Below, piece by piece: positions 54,065-64,000 of a stretch of DNA of 64,000 nt. Made by a program: the position numbers and the translations under genes. Under the pieces are notes generated by a model, which was given only the letters and a program-made list of their open reading frames with translations, was not told the DNA's origin and searched no databases. The stretch is from Amaurobius ferox. Lineage: Eukaryota > Arthropoda > Arachnida > Araneae > Amaurobiidae. Location of the stretch: positions 82,907,015 through 82,971,014 of the forward strand of contig OX578144.1 of assembly GCA_951213105.1 (NCBI GenBank), in the 5' to 3' direction. How positions within the stretch are numbered: position 1 is the stretch's first letter; every line of letters starts with the position of its first letter.

Positions 54065-54215
54065 ACCCTTGTAGAAGATTACGAGAAAAAATAAACTCAA
54101 CTCCACTAAAACAAACACTTTCACTCATGTGAAGTCACACATCCGTGCTTTTGACGTCCAAGCCACGTCCCTTTAGTTGACCACTCCGCTTCAGTTGTTA
54201 CGACCGGATCCACCT
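54065..54215 (-). repeat. Right arm of a long inverted repeat
   Basis: Its complement reads GGTGGATCCGGTCG, then 'ggagtggtcaa', 'gggacgtgg', 'gacgtca', 'tgtgtgac', 'gtgaaagtgtttgttttagtggagttga' and 'ctcgtaatcttct', in the same order and spacing as 51104-51265. The arms differ by many substitutions, so the structure is old. Confidence 0.75.
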
Positions 54216-54669
54216 CCCCTTTGACCTGACTGGTCGGGAGTATGCTATTTGAGCGCCTGGTCAAATGTGACCGTATCTCCAAGAGGATAATTGTGCATCA
54301 TGATCTCTGAAATTATATGAATTGTTCCAGAAGGGAAAATGAAAGTTAAAGTACTCTCATGAGTATGGGATGGTAAGAGGTTGGTAAGTGAACTGCACGA
54401 AAAAAAAGGCGGCCACTTTTTTTTCCAGTTAAGACTGCAAAGCGTGACGAACCAGTTTGAAAAATGTTCAGAAAACAGAAAAACCTATTATTCCAGGTCT
54501 GGAAAGTACATGCGAAGTGCCTACGAGAGAAGTTTGAATGAATGCAATGCAGGGGTTTTTCAATATTTCCGTTAGATGGCAACAGTACAGGAAAGCATGT
54601 TTCTGATTCCTACAAGAGACCGGGGTGCAAGCATCCGCAATTAGAAAAATTTATTTGCGAGTTTAATGA

Positions 54670-56205
54670 GATTAGAGCTCTTACCTTTATCTGTACGGTT
54701 GCTGCGTAAACGTTTGCACTTCGCAGTTTACTGGATAGCGCCTTTTCAATTGCACTTGTATCTCACTGAACGAAATGATATTTTATATAACATTTATTCT
54801 TAGAATATTTTGGTATTTAATAAAACAACTCATTTTTTCTAATTGAAATTTTTATCTCTTTAAATCCCACATTTTGTATCATGACATATGGTCTGCGATT
54901 TTTCCAACTGGCTTAGATTTTACAGATGTAATAGTAATGGTTGGAAATCTTATAGATTCGTTTACCTTAAGTCTAACTATATGATGATCTAACCAACACA
55001 TGATTTTCCCTACATATTAACAAATTTCGGTAATATATCAAAACAGTAACGCAAATTATAACTCTCTCCATATCTCTCTAAAATAAATATATATTTTTAT
55101 TTTAGTGATTAAAACAAGCATTCCTATTGCATATAATTCGATTGATAACTTCTAGAAATATCGGGTTCCTGAGAAAATGTAAAGTTACTGATATCTCGAG
55201 AACGACTAGTGATAGCTACTAAAAATTATTCTCATGTAGTTCTGGATAAACGTATTTACAGGTCATTCACTCATGTGAATATAGTAAACACATTTAAATA
55301 TTTTATTATTTGTTCGATCTCAGAATAAAATGTTTAAATATTTTGAGCATAGAAGGGCTTATCATATCGAAAATTATAATGATCTGTAATAGACCTCATT
55401 TGGATCTAAATTAAAAAAAAAATATCTGTAGGATGGATGTTTCATAAAAAGTTTTAATTGAAACATCATTTTTAATATTTTTAAGATTTCAGCAAGAAAA
55501 TGTAGAAACACAGAAGATCTTTCTCGTGTCTGCTCTACCCTAATATCAATATGTGTCTGACTTTTATTCCTTGAAATAATCCTACTAAATTCCATCTTAT
55601 TTGCTGAATGTAGCAATAGACTGAATTCATTTGTGGTTAAAAATACTAAAAACTTACAAATTTATAATAATTAATATATCTATTTTTCTTATTACTTTTC
55701 CATTTTATATCGAAAATGGGCAATATCTCAAGAACGGCGTTTACTCGCATTTTATACACAATGTTACAATCTGTTAAATAAAAAACTGTAAATAATTTTA
55801 CTATTATAATTTTACTACAAATTTTAGCATTTTTTTAAAAATGTTCTTTCGATTTTCGAAAAACATGTTTTAAAAAAATTGACAGCCTTCCCTAGACAGA
55901 CTTCTTTGATATTAATATCTCTCTTACGCTTACGGATTGCAGTAATCGTATCAAAATGCAAATGGTGAACTCAATTTGTTTATGAGTTACCATCTCCGTA
56001 TACTCGCGGACGGACACACATGGGCAGACAGACATATTCATAAGCAGATAGAGAAACATATAGACGGCATTTATAAAATGGTTAATTCGTATTCAGGGAT
56101 GCTCATCAAGGGATATAGAACCATCAAAATCCAAGGATTGGCTTGTTGATCTTTATTGCAATCATTTCCATATACATACACTATGTGTTTTAGGAAAGGT
56201 AAGGT
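54670..56205 (+). mobile_element. Repeat E copy running into an A-like 3' end
   Basis: 54670-55480 matches 45285-46085. It carries on to 56205 with A-like 3' signals: 'caatatctcaagaacgg', 'cttacggattgcagtaatcgta', a 'gacggacacaca' run, 'aattcgtattcagggatgctca' and a decayed palindrome 'tttccatatacatacactatgtgttttaggaaa'. So repeat E appears to be the 5' part of a distinct A subfamily. Confidence 0.6.
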
Positions 56206-58728
56206 GGTGATTAAAACGAGAGCATCTAGACAACTTTCTATTACTGTTACTATGGTGCTCATAAAAATGAACTTGATGTTGGATTTTATAATGCACATAC
56301 CTTCTTAATACCTTTTGACTTTTGTGGGTCATATTCTACCATGGCTGCACTATTGAGAACTTCGGATCTTGCACCTTCTCTGTGCACTTGTGTCGAACTT
56401 AATGTTCGCATTTTGTCTGTGGCTCACTCTTAATCCGAGCGTCTTACTTTTCTTAACTATTCTGAACTATCTGTCTGTAGTGCTCAATGCATCTCTTGAA
56501 TCCCGTCTCATTCTGCACTCTCTATTCTCTTCCACCTTCTGCCTGCTAAAACCCCTTTTTGCCTGAGGTCTAGATACGCCCCCCGTATCTCATTGGTTGA
56601 CCTCAGGGAGATGTGACAACACTTGTCAAACTTTTAACCAAACGCATGGTTTCACATTTAGCCCCCCATTTCATATGGTTCTCCTGACCTCTCGAGTCAG
56701 AGCTGAAGTAAATTGGCGTCTACCCGTCTGGACCCTTTGTATTCTTGTTAAAACTCTAAATCCTTAACATATACAGTTCATCCTGGTCACACAGCAACCA
56801 TTATAACAGTTAAATCAATGGCAGTGGGTGATTTAAAAAACCGCAATGTTTGATACTAAACGTAGGTTTTATACAGAGGCGATTGCAAATAGTTAATTAT
56901 GTTCTTTTATTAGCTACCTAAATATTTTAAAAGCAATTAGTACATAAAATATCATTTTGGTTAGTTTTCACTCACGACCTATAAATGTAAATTTCTAAGA
57001 ATGTTGCTAATATGAAATACATCTGCAACAATTGAATTTGGTAAAAGTGGCTAATATGAAATACATCTGCAACAATTGAATTTGGTAAAAGTGCGGTCAA
57101 GAGTTATATAATCCTTTGCTAACCACATTGTGTTCCTCTACAACGTATAATAGCATAACCATTGCCCAAGAACTGGTAATATGCAAAAGCATTTAAAATT
57201 AGGAGACCACACCTCTAGTGGCGAGGAGGAGGATTGGTTAACGATCAGAAGTCATCTTCTGGCATTAAAAGTACAAAATATTCAATATCAATGTGTTTGT
57301 TTTGTGACAAAACTTCATTAAAATCTTTGAGCGATTATACGGTTCTTATAAAATTTCAATTCGTTTCAATCGGAATTATATTTTATCCCAACAGCATTAT
57401 ATTTTGATATACTTTACTTGCATGAACTATTTATCAAACGTAAAAAATCTCTTTGAAAGCTATGGAACTGAAAATTAAAAGCTAATTTGTAAAGTAAATG
57501 GTGTAGAAAATCGAATTAGCAACTTCTTTTAAGCGAGTATTTGTTAAATATATTAGACAGAAAATCCAGGGAGAGCTAGGACAAATAATAAAAAGTAGTA
57601 AATAAAAACCTCGAACCTCCAATTAGCATCACAGAATTAATGTCACAGTTTGACGCTAAGAACCACATATTGAAACTGGAGATTAAAGGCGCTTCGCGCC
57701 TGGTGCTCTGTCCTGTACGACACTCGATTGAACTATATCTGTGAATTTAATTGATAAAAAAGCTTCCGGAAATTCAGTCGTTTCTGTACATGAAAGGCAA
57801 TGATTATCAAGGTTAGGAATGACTTCATAAAAAATTATCAACTCACGAACATTCTTAGGAAAGGACAATAGGAAACTTTTCTCGAACTATAAGGCTCACC
57901 TGTGACCAAACGGTGGGCATAACAGTTCTCTTACCTCCAAACGCATAGATAGGAACGAGGTCTGAATTCCAAATGCAGTTAGAGGACTCTGTTTATGTAT
58001 ACACCGCCGTTACTATTCGGAATTTAATTTAAATTTTATATCCCGGTCAAAAAAAATGCAAATGTGTATGGAAAAAATCATTAAAGTGACAAAATAATCT
58101 GATCTAATCAAATCCGAAAAGCTACAAACTATGATGAAAGAAAGCTTTCCTGTTGAATTTTTAATGACACAAAAAATAACTTTTATTGCCCGGCTGCTGA
58201 ATTTCAAGCTGTTGAAAGACAGATGAATGCACATATTTTACAACGTATGATTATGCACATAATTTTAAGTGAATACCATCTATGGTTGGGATATCTCTTT
58301 CTGAAATCAGGGCGTTAGGAAAAATGTAAATACTTTTGACACTTGTATATAAGAACTTAATAAATAAAAATTCAAATAAAGTAATTGTTTTGTCGGAAAT
58401 ATGGTATTGTTAATTATTATACAAAAATCATTTCAATATTTCAATGGTTAGAGTTTTCTCTATTTCGGAAAAGCTAAAAAAGTGTTGTCCAAGCATATTT
58501 TTGTTTTACTTTCCTTACTTTCACTTGAAATATCTTCTAAACTATAAAATATAAAGATTAAGCGACAAAAATGTTCAGTACGAAATCAAGGTTTTAGATT
58601 AATGCATTTTTTGCGAAGTTCTTCTAGTTTTTTCAGAATCGTTTCGTCAAGTTGAAGAATATTTTCCATTCTTAAAGTTTGTAATGCTTATATTTCGAAA
58701 TCTAAAAGCGCTAGCTATGAACTGCAAG
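56206..58728. other. No gene; C-rich patch and a 45-bp duplication
   Basis: 56380-56760 is a pyrimidine-rich, more balanced patch (ccttctgcctgctaaaacccc; agccccccatttc) of LTR-like composition, unproven. 57007-57096 is a clean two-copy direct repeat of a 44-bp unit beginning 'gctaatatgaaatacatctg'. The rest is AT-rich without features. Confidence 0.5.
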
Positions 58729-59845
58729 GAATCAATTAATACTCCTTGGATATCCCTACCACGATATAGAATGGAATATCAGATCGAGGTCTTAGCTTTT
58801 GAAATAGAGTTGCTATAATTTTGATATTTTAATATTTTGTTCCCAATATGAGGAAAAGCTGTAACGTTTAATACATCGCGAGTTTTACAGCTCAATGTAT
58901 TTTCTTCTTCGTTAAATATTAGCACACAAATACGAGATATCTTGTTTTGTTTTAAAGAAATAAGGAAATTAAGTTAATTTTACGATCCTGAAAATTGAAT
59001 AATTGCTGTGGTTAAGATTTCAATATTTTAATATTTTGAACTACTTTGAAAAGGTGGTTATAACATCGATATTTTAATATTTTGAACTATTTTCAAAAAG
59101 TGCTCCAAATTTCAACATTTTGAATTTTTTTGGAAATCTCAAAAGACGGTAATCCATTCCTAAAGAAAGATTATATTCGCTTAAAGCCACTTTGGCTTTA
59201 TTGGCCACTGCCAAATTTACATTTGCATTTTTCTCGTCATAATTTTATTTTTCAAATCAATATTTTAATTCTCAGCAAGGGATTAATTTACAGTCCTTTG
59301 GATTATCTACGAGGATATAGGATGGAAATTAGCTTCAGATCGAGGGCTTAGCTTTTGAAATAGAGTTGTTGTAATTTTGATATGTTAATTTTTTGTTCCC
59401 GATATGAGGAAAGCTGTAACATTTAATAATTCGCCAGTGTTTCAGCTCAATGTACTTTCTTCTTTATTCAATATTAGCACACAAACACGAGATATTTTAT
59501 TTTGTTTTAAAGAAATAAGGAATTGAATATAACTTGACGATCCTAAAAATTGAATAATTGCTGTGGTTGTAATTTCCATACTTTAATATTTTGAACTATT
59601 TTTAATAGGTGGTTATAATCTCAATATTTTAATATTTTGAACTGTTTTCAAAAGGTGGATCTAATTTCAAAATTTTGATTTTTTTTTTAAATCTCAAAAG
59701 AGTGCAAACCATAAGCAAAAAAATACGTTATTCTCTCAAAACCAGTTTGGCTTTATTGGACCTGAGCCACTGCCAAATTTTCTTGTCCATATTTCTCTTC
59801 TCTATTTATAATTTTATTTCTCAAATCACCATTTTAATTCTCAGT
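58729..59845. repeat. ~550-bp tandem duplication
   Basis: 58729-59278 and 59279-59845 align end to end: 'cgatataga-tgga-at', 'ttagcttttgaaatagagttg', 'tgttcc-atatgagg-aaagctgtaac', 'attagcacacaaa-acgagatat', 'attgaataattgctgtggtt' and 'ggctttattgg'. Copies differ by substitutions and small gaps. Inside each unit 'tcaatattttaatattttgaact' repeats two or three times. No coding capacity. Confidence 0.85.
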
Positions 59846-60331
59846 TTTGAATATATTTTTGTTGTTTTTAAAATGAAATATCCTTAATCATTAATATTTA
59901 TTATTTCAATAATATTTAACACACAAATTTTGCCAAAGCTAATTTTAGCTAATTAATGTTTCTATAAAATGCATATTAAAAATCAAATTTATTTTCCTTA
60001 AACACCTTTTAGAACTCGTTATGAAAGGGTTTTAAAAGTTTTGCCGAAATTGATCGCATATTTCAGAAAATAACTCTCTTAGAATCGTGTTATAAATTAT
60101 CCCTAAGATATATACAAATATGAAAATTGGCAAAAAATCAAAAAATCTGAAATCTCAACCTGTATAATATCGGAACTGTATTTCCCGGGCAGTTGGCTTC
60201 AGTCCTTGTATTAACCAGGACTCTGTCATTGAAACGGAGCACCATGGCGGTGTATATAAGGAGCGAATCTCGCTTTCAAAAATTAAACGTGCAGTGGATT
60301 TCAGTTGCGTTTACGTACCTTGATTGTAAGA

Positions 60332-61360
60332 ATGCCTCGAATTCGCGGCCACTCTACGAGTATATGAAAGAGTTTGAAAGAAGGCACGGACTGCATGAGG
60401 TTGAATGGACACATTGTCGAATCGTTCGGCGTTTGGGTAGGAACGATACAGAAATTAGACGATGTTGGCAGGAATGGGTCCGGAATGGCAGATTTCAACG
60501 GCAAGCGGGTAGCGGACGGCTTAGAGAGACGGAAGCCAGAACGAGAAGATAGAGCGATTGTCAGAGCAGCTGTGACAGCATTAGATTCGTGGCTATCAAC
60601 TATCCGGGTGGTCACTTCGTGTTTGTCACGAAGTGACAAACACGAAGTGACCACCCGGTCCATTAATAGAAGACTACGGGAGCGGAATCTATATTCGCGG
60701 CGTCCATTATGCCGCCTGCCACTGCCCAGTGTGCGCCGTCAATAGCGATTGCAGTGGTGCTGAGCCCGATCAACGTGGGATTATTTGGATTAGGAATTAA
60801 TTGTCTTCAGCGATGTGTTCCGTTTCGAACTGAGTCCCGATGACCAGCGCAGACGTGTCTGCAGACAGTGGGGATATCGTCAGGATCCTGCTCTTACTGT
60901 CACACACGACACGGCCCTGCAACAGGGCGTTATGGTGTGAGGTGCTATTTTGTTTGATAGCCGGACCCCATTGAGGGTTCACCGTGGCACTATCGCAACA
61001 CAGCGATACGTTGCCGACATTCTACGGCCCGTTGTATTGCCCTTCATTTCACGACACCCCGAGCTAACTTTTCAGCAAGACAATGTCAGGCCACATACGG
61101 CACGTCTCTCTATTGATTTCCTGCGTATTTATGACACCTTTCCTTGGTCAGCCAGATCCCCAGATCTCCCGCCGATTGAACACATTTTGACTGAGATAGG
61201 GCGTCGCCTGCGACCATCGCAGAATGTAGACGAATTAGCTAGTCAATTGGAGGCTATTTGGAGCGACATCCCTCAAAATACCATTCGGCAACTTTATGCA
61301 TCAATGTCACGTCGAGTAACAGCTCGTATCAAGGTCAGAGGTGGACCAACGCCATACTGA
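60332..61360 (+). pseudogene. Tc1 transposase, D,D,E, with stops and a palindrome
   Basis: Begins MPRIRGHSTSI. The N-terminal paired-type DNA-binding region is recognisable as VGTIQKLDDVGRNGS / GKRVADGLERRKPERED. Then INRRLRERNLYSRRPL leads to the catalytic core: VFSDVFRFELSPDD (first Asp), FQQDNVRPHTARL (second Asp) and WSARSPDLPPIEHI (Glu). Tc1 enzymes usually have 34 residues between Asp and Glu; I count 32, so two are missing. Stops occur after HSTSI, around LPSVRRQ, near CARSTWDYLD and before GAILFD. The 60604-60658 palindrome has replaced or scrambled about 18 codons. Ends KVRGGPTPY-stop. Confidence 0.88.
60604..60658. repeat. Perfect 25-bp-arm palindrome
   Basis: The left arm starts CCGGGTGGTCACTTCGTG and the right arm is its exact complement, with a 5-base CGAAG centre. 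The transcript or single strand would fold into a long hairpin. It lies inside the transposase gene. Confidence 0.95.
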
Positions 61361-61529
61361 CGTGCTCACTTTGTGTAGATCTTTCAGTGCAATAAATCAT
61401 CCAATTGTTCTGAAATTCGAATCATTTTTTTTCTGTACATCCCCATTACACGTACCAAATTTTATCTCATTTGGATAACTCTTTCTTGGTGCGTCGATTT
61501 TTTTTTTTGTCTTAAAGTATATATGTGCT

Positions 61530-62337
61530 TGCTACTGGTTAAATATTATCTTTTGAATTATAGATGTTTCCTGCTTTTCTCTAAAATACGCGCGTCAATT
61601 TCTAGAAAATCCGCTATTTATAAGTGTAGATACATTCGTAGCGGTGAGTATAAGTTGTTGACATTTTGCTAATTTGATCGCCAAGTTCCTCATATTTATC
61701 ACTAAGAGTTACACACCGTCGAAGAGACCTTCCCGGCCGTCCAACTAGTTACTCTAAGTCCTCTGGACGAGTCGGACGGTCTGGGTCTTCAACACCGTCG
61801 AAGAGAAGAGCTTTTCTTATACACTATAAGTGAATACTTGCGAAATGTTTTTCATAAAAATACAAAACTGTATACACAAGTATCTTCTCTTGTGAATGGA
61901 ACGAATTGGATCCACAAGAATAATATTAACAAATTTGTTGTATGATATTGTATGAAAAGTGAACATATTTCACAAAAGTTAATATTTTTTCAATTTTATG
62001 TAATATTTTCAATAAATGTGTTAGTGAAACCTGCAATATCTTGAGAATTGTTCATGCTAAACGTCTAATGTATGTCATTCATTTTCTAATGGAAATTTAC
62101 ATCAGAAAGGATAGTTTATGTAACATTATTAAATGTTCAAATTTTTAAAGATTATTTCAATATTTCATTCGAAAATTTAGGGCTTTTAAAAACATTCGAT
62201 TGCATTTAAAATTAATATACTTTATTCAAAGACTGCAATATTTATACAAAATTTCCACAACACTCTATTCTTTTGTGAGATATTGCTTCCACAGTCTCAC
62301 GGGCATATACACTAACACACACACATGCATTATATAA
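61530..62337 (+). mobile_element. Divergent A-like element with SINE tail inside
   Basis: 61530-61650 is the repeat shared with 43320. From about 61650 the sequence follows the divergent family A copy at 44570-45150 (gatcgccaagttc, 'cttctcttgtgaatggaacgaattggatccac', 'gatattgcttccaca'). It is interrupted by the SINE tail at 61728 and cut short in its CA tract by the family C element at 62338. Confidence 0.65.
61728..61791 (+). mobile_element. SINE tail-only insertion with 15-bp TSD
   Basis: 64 bp: CCTTCCCGGCCGTCCAAC to GGGTCTTCAA. ACACCGTCGAAGAGA occurs just before (61713-61727) and just after (61792-61806), an exact duplication. The uninterrupted relative at 44640 shows the site without an insert. 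Confidence 0.9.
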
Positions 62338-64000
62338 ACAAGAAAGATCAATCATGCATAAGCATTGATTATGAAACACTTTCCAACTGAAATGTAATTT
62401 CATTTAAAAATTTCTAAAATGTGATTCATTCAGTGGTAATATCTTTTACATTATCACAGTACTACAGTAATTTATTATACTTAAATATTTAAAACTGTAT
62501 CGAAATATAAATCATCTGATTCTTTATGCAAAATCAATGAATATTTCATTCATATAACTTGTATTCCAGACTCCAGAGCTAAATAATTTTGTGTGAAAAA
62601 AATTCAGCAATTCTTATGTAATTCATCTTACAATCGCTTGAGATATTTGCATTCTGCATATGTTAAAATTAGGCTTCCTTGAAGAAATAATAAAAGTTTA
62701 GGGATCATTTAAAATCACAACTATTGTAATTGCATAGGCACGGAATTTAGATACACAGATAATATATATGTGTATGTGTATGTACTCAAAGTATTGGGAT
62801 CGTGCCGAAGATCGGAACTCGAATTTTCAAAGGATCTACACGTTTTGGGACTTCTAGAACACGAAAAAACTAGTTTTAGGAAGACGTCTGTGTGTGTAAG
62901 GGTGTATCTGTGTATGTTTCTGTGTGTCTGTGTGGATATTACATCCACTCTAATTGAAAAACTAATGGACCGAATTTCATACAATTTGGTAGGTATGTTT
63001 TTTATGGGAAATCCTGATGTTCATTAGATTATAGTACGATTCGTAATAAAAGAATCTGCCTTCTTTGCGAAATGGCCGCAGAAATTGCCTTTATCCACTC
63101 TAGCTAAAAACTTTGTATATAAATCATTTGTAGGTTATTCTACTACGATTCGGGAAAAAGGAACGGGCTATTTTTGCGAAATGGCCAGCAAAAATCGTTA
63201 TATATAAAAATAAAAGACTACGTGTGCTCAATTACATCAATTAAATTCCTATTTTATATGTGATGTTTGACAACAAAAAGAATAAGACTAACCCCATTAC
63301 TCTAGGACTAGCCGTTCTTGAGATATTCTAGTTTTTTCGCGTTTTCGCTACGCCACCTTTGACAATAAGTCCAGCTATCAAATGAGAACCAAATTTAAGT
63401 TTAACGTGTAAATTCAATGTCATTTAAAATACTTATGTTGTGCAGATAAACTCAAATTATCATTAAATAAATAAAGAGAACGAATATGAGTCTGCAGAGA
63501 AAGACATGTGCTGTCCACATCAGAATTTTTAACAATATTACACCAATGATTTATAGAAGTGAACGGGGATTATTCTCAGGCCATTTCGAAAAAAATGTAT
63601 GATCTATATTTAAAGATCCATCAAATTTTTGTCGAATAAAATGTTCAACAAATTTAAGCTGTGTACCAAATTTTAACTCTCTAGGACGTAGGAAAGTGCA
63701 TTTAAAATGCCATCAATTAAATTTATCAAAAAGAGTTATATAAAATTTAAAAAAAATGAAAAATTGTTATCTACCAAATTCATTTTAAAATATGAAGCCA
63801 CTCCCATATGCAAAACGTTTAAACAAAGGGAGAGATATTTATTATATAATATCTCTCTCTTTTCTTTCTGGAAGATATCCCAAAGTCAGAATTTAATTGA
63901 ATTTGTTTTTTTCCCTATATTAAATAATTTTTTTAATTAAAAAACTACTTAACATATTTTACTGAATTTTTTTTTTATATATTCTATGGGATAATGTGAA
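62338..64000 (+). mobile_element. Family C composite, near-identical to 7793
   Basis: From ACAAGAAAGATCAATCATGC to the window edge it follows 7793-9545 base for base with only scattered changes, plus a deletion of about 85-90 bp relative to 8560-8670. It contains the same nested A-like segment (62745-63530, minus). It inserted into the CA tract of the preceding A-like element. The 3' end is outside the window. Confidence 0.85.

Larger units (their letters stand above)
60180..61440 (+). mobile_element. Tc1-like transposon, inactivated
   Basis: Markedly richer in G/C than its surroundings. It holds a complete but broken Tc1 transposase gene. The exact ends and the TIR are not certain; candidates are 'gaaatctcaacctgta' near 60150-60165 and 'cattttttttctgta' near 61420-61435. 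59846-60179 before it is featureless. Confidence 0.75.

Noticed and set aside
54381..54575. Opposed open frames at 54346-54582
   Set aside because: They overlap on both strands without motifs, lie outside the inverted-repeat unit, and look like chance.

Overview
This is AT-rich, intron- and operon-free eukaryotic DNA with no recognisable host gene. It looks like intergenic DNA of an arthropod. An arachnid, perhaps an orb-weaving spider, is my best guess from the mariner and Ty3/gypsy fragments; that is recollection of family resemblance, not a search. Almost everything I could identify is transposable-element debris, satellites and microsatellites.

Two abundant non-autonomous families give the window its texture. 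Family A (about 0.9-1 kb) has one end starting TCTGATGTGGGC, an internal TG/CA microsatellite of variable length, many TTGGCGA/TCGCCAA motifs and a terminal palindrome around ACTTTCCTTATA. It appears at least a dozen times, in two places head to tail with only a few bases between copies. Family C (about 1.1-2.1 kb) starts ACAAGAAAGATCAATC and ends with a GACA/GTCT microsatellite followed by a strong hairpin closing in GTGTTA. That layout resembles Helentron-derived elements of the DINE-1 type.

Layout: 1-5.9 kb, family C end, expanded and tandem family A copies, and a dead mariner sitting in a family A terminal palindrome; 6.7-9.9 kb, TG minisatellite and a composite C element with an A-like insert; 11-13 kb, a Penelope-like reverse transcriptase fragment between long (TA)n tracts; 14-17.3 kb, two C copies; 18.2-22.5 kb, an LTR broken by family A plus a family A tandem pair; 23.6-24.3 kb, a hAT-type element with 8-bp TSD; 26.6-29.4 kb, two DD41D-type mariner relatives on either side of a (TA)n tract; 31.9-32.95 kb, a ~68-bp minisatellite holding SINE tails and a 5S rRNA-headed SINE; 34-45.3 kb, more A and C copies and a full tRNA-type SINE; 46.1-49.4 kb, Ty3/gypsy gag-pro-RT wreckage, a primer-binding site and LTRs; 51.1-54.2 kb, a ~160-bp inverted-repeat pair enclosing a PC4-like protein gene, CACGTG tandem repeats and another transposase; 58.7-59.9 kb, a ~550-bp tandem duplication; 60.2-61.4 kb, a dead Tc1 with a long palindrome; 61.6-64 kb, an A relative and a near-identical second copy of the 7.8-kb composite C element.

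The most unusual items are the 5S+tRNA-related SINE, the ~63-bp SINE-tail insertions with their own TSDs, the inverted-repeat PC4 element, the family A tandem junctions, and the intact reverse transcriptase fragment. Nested insertions let several element borders be read directly.
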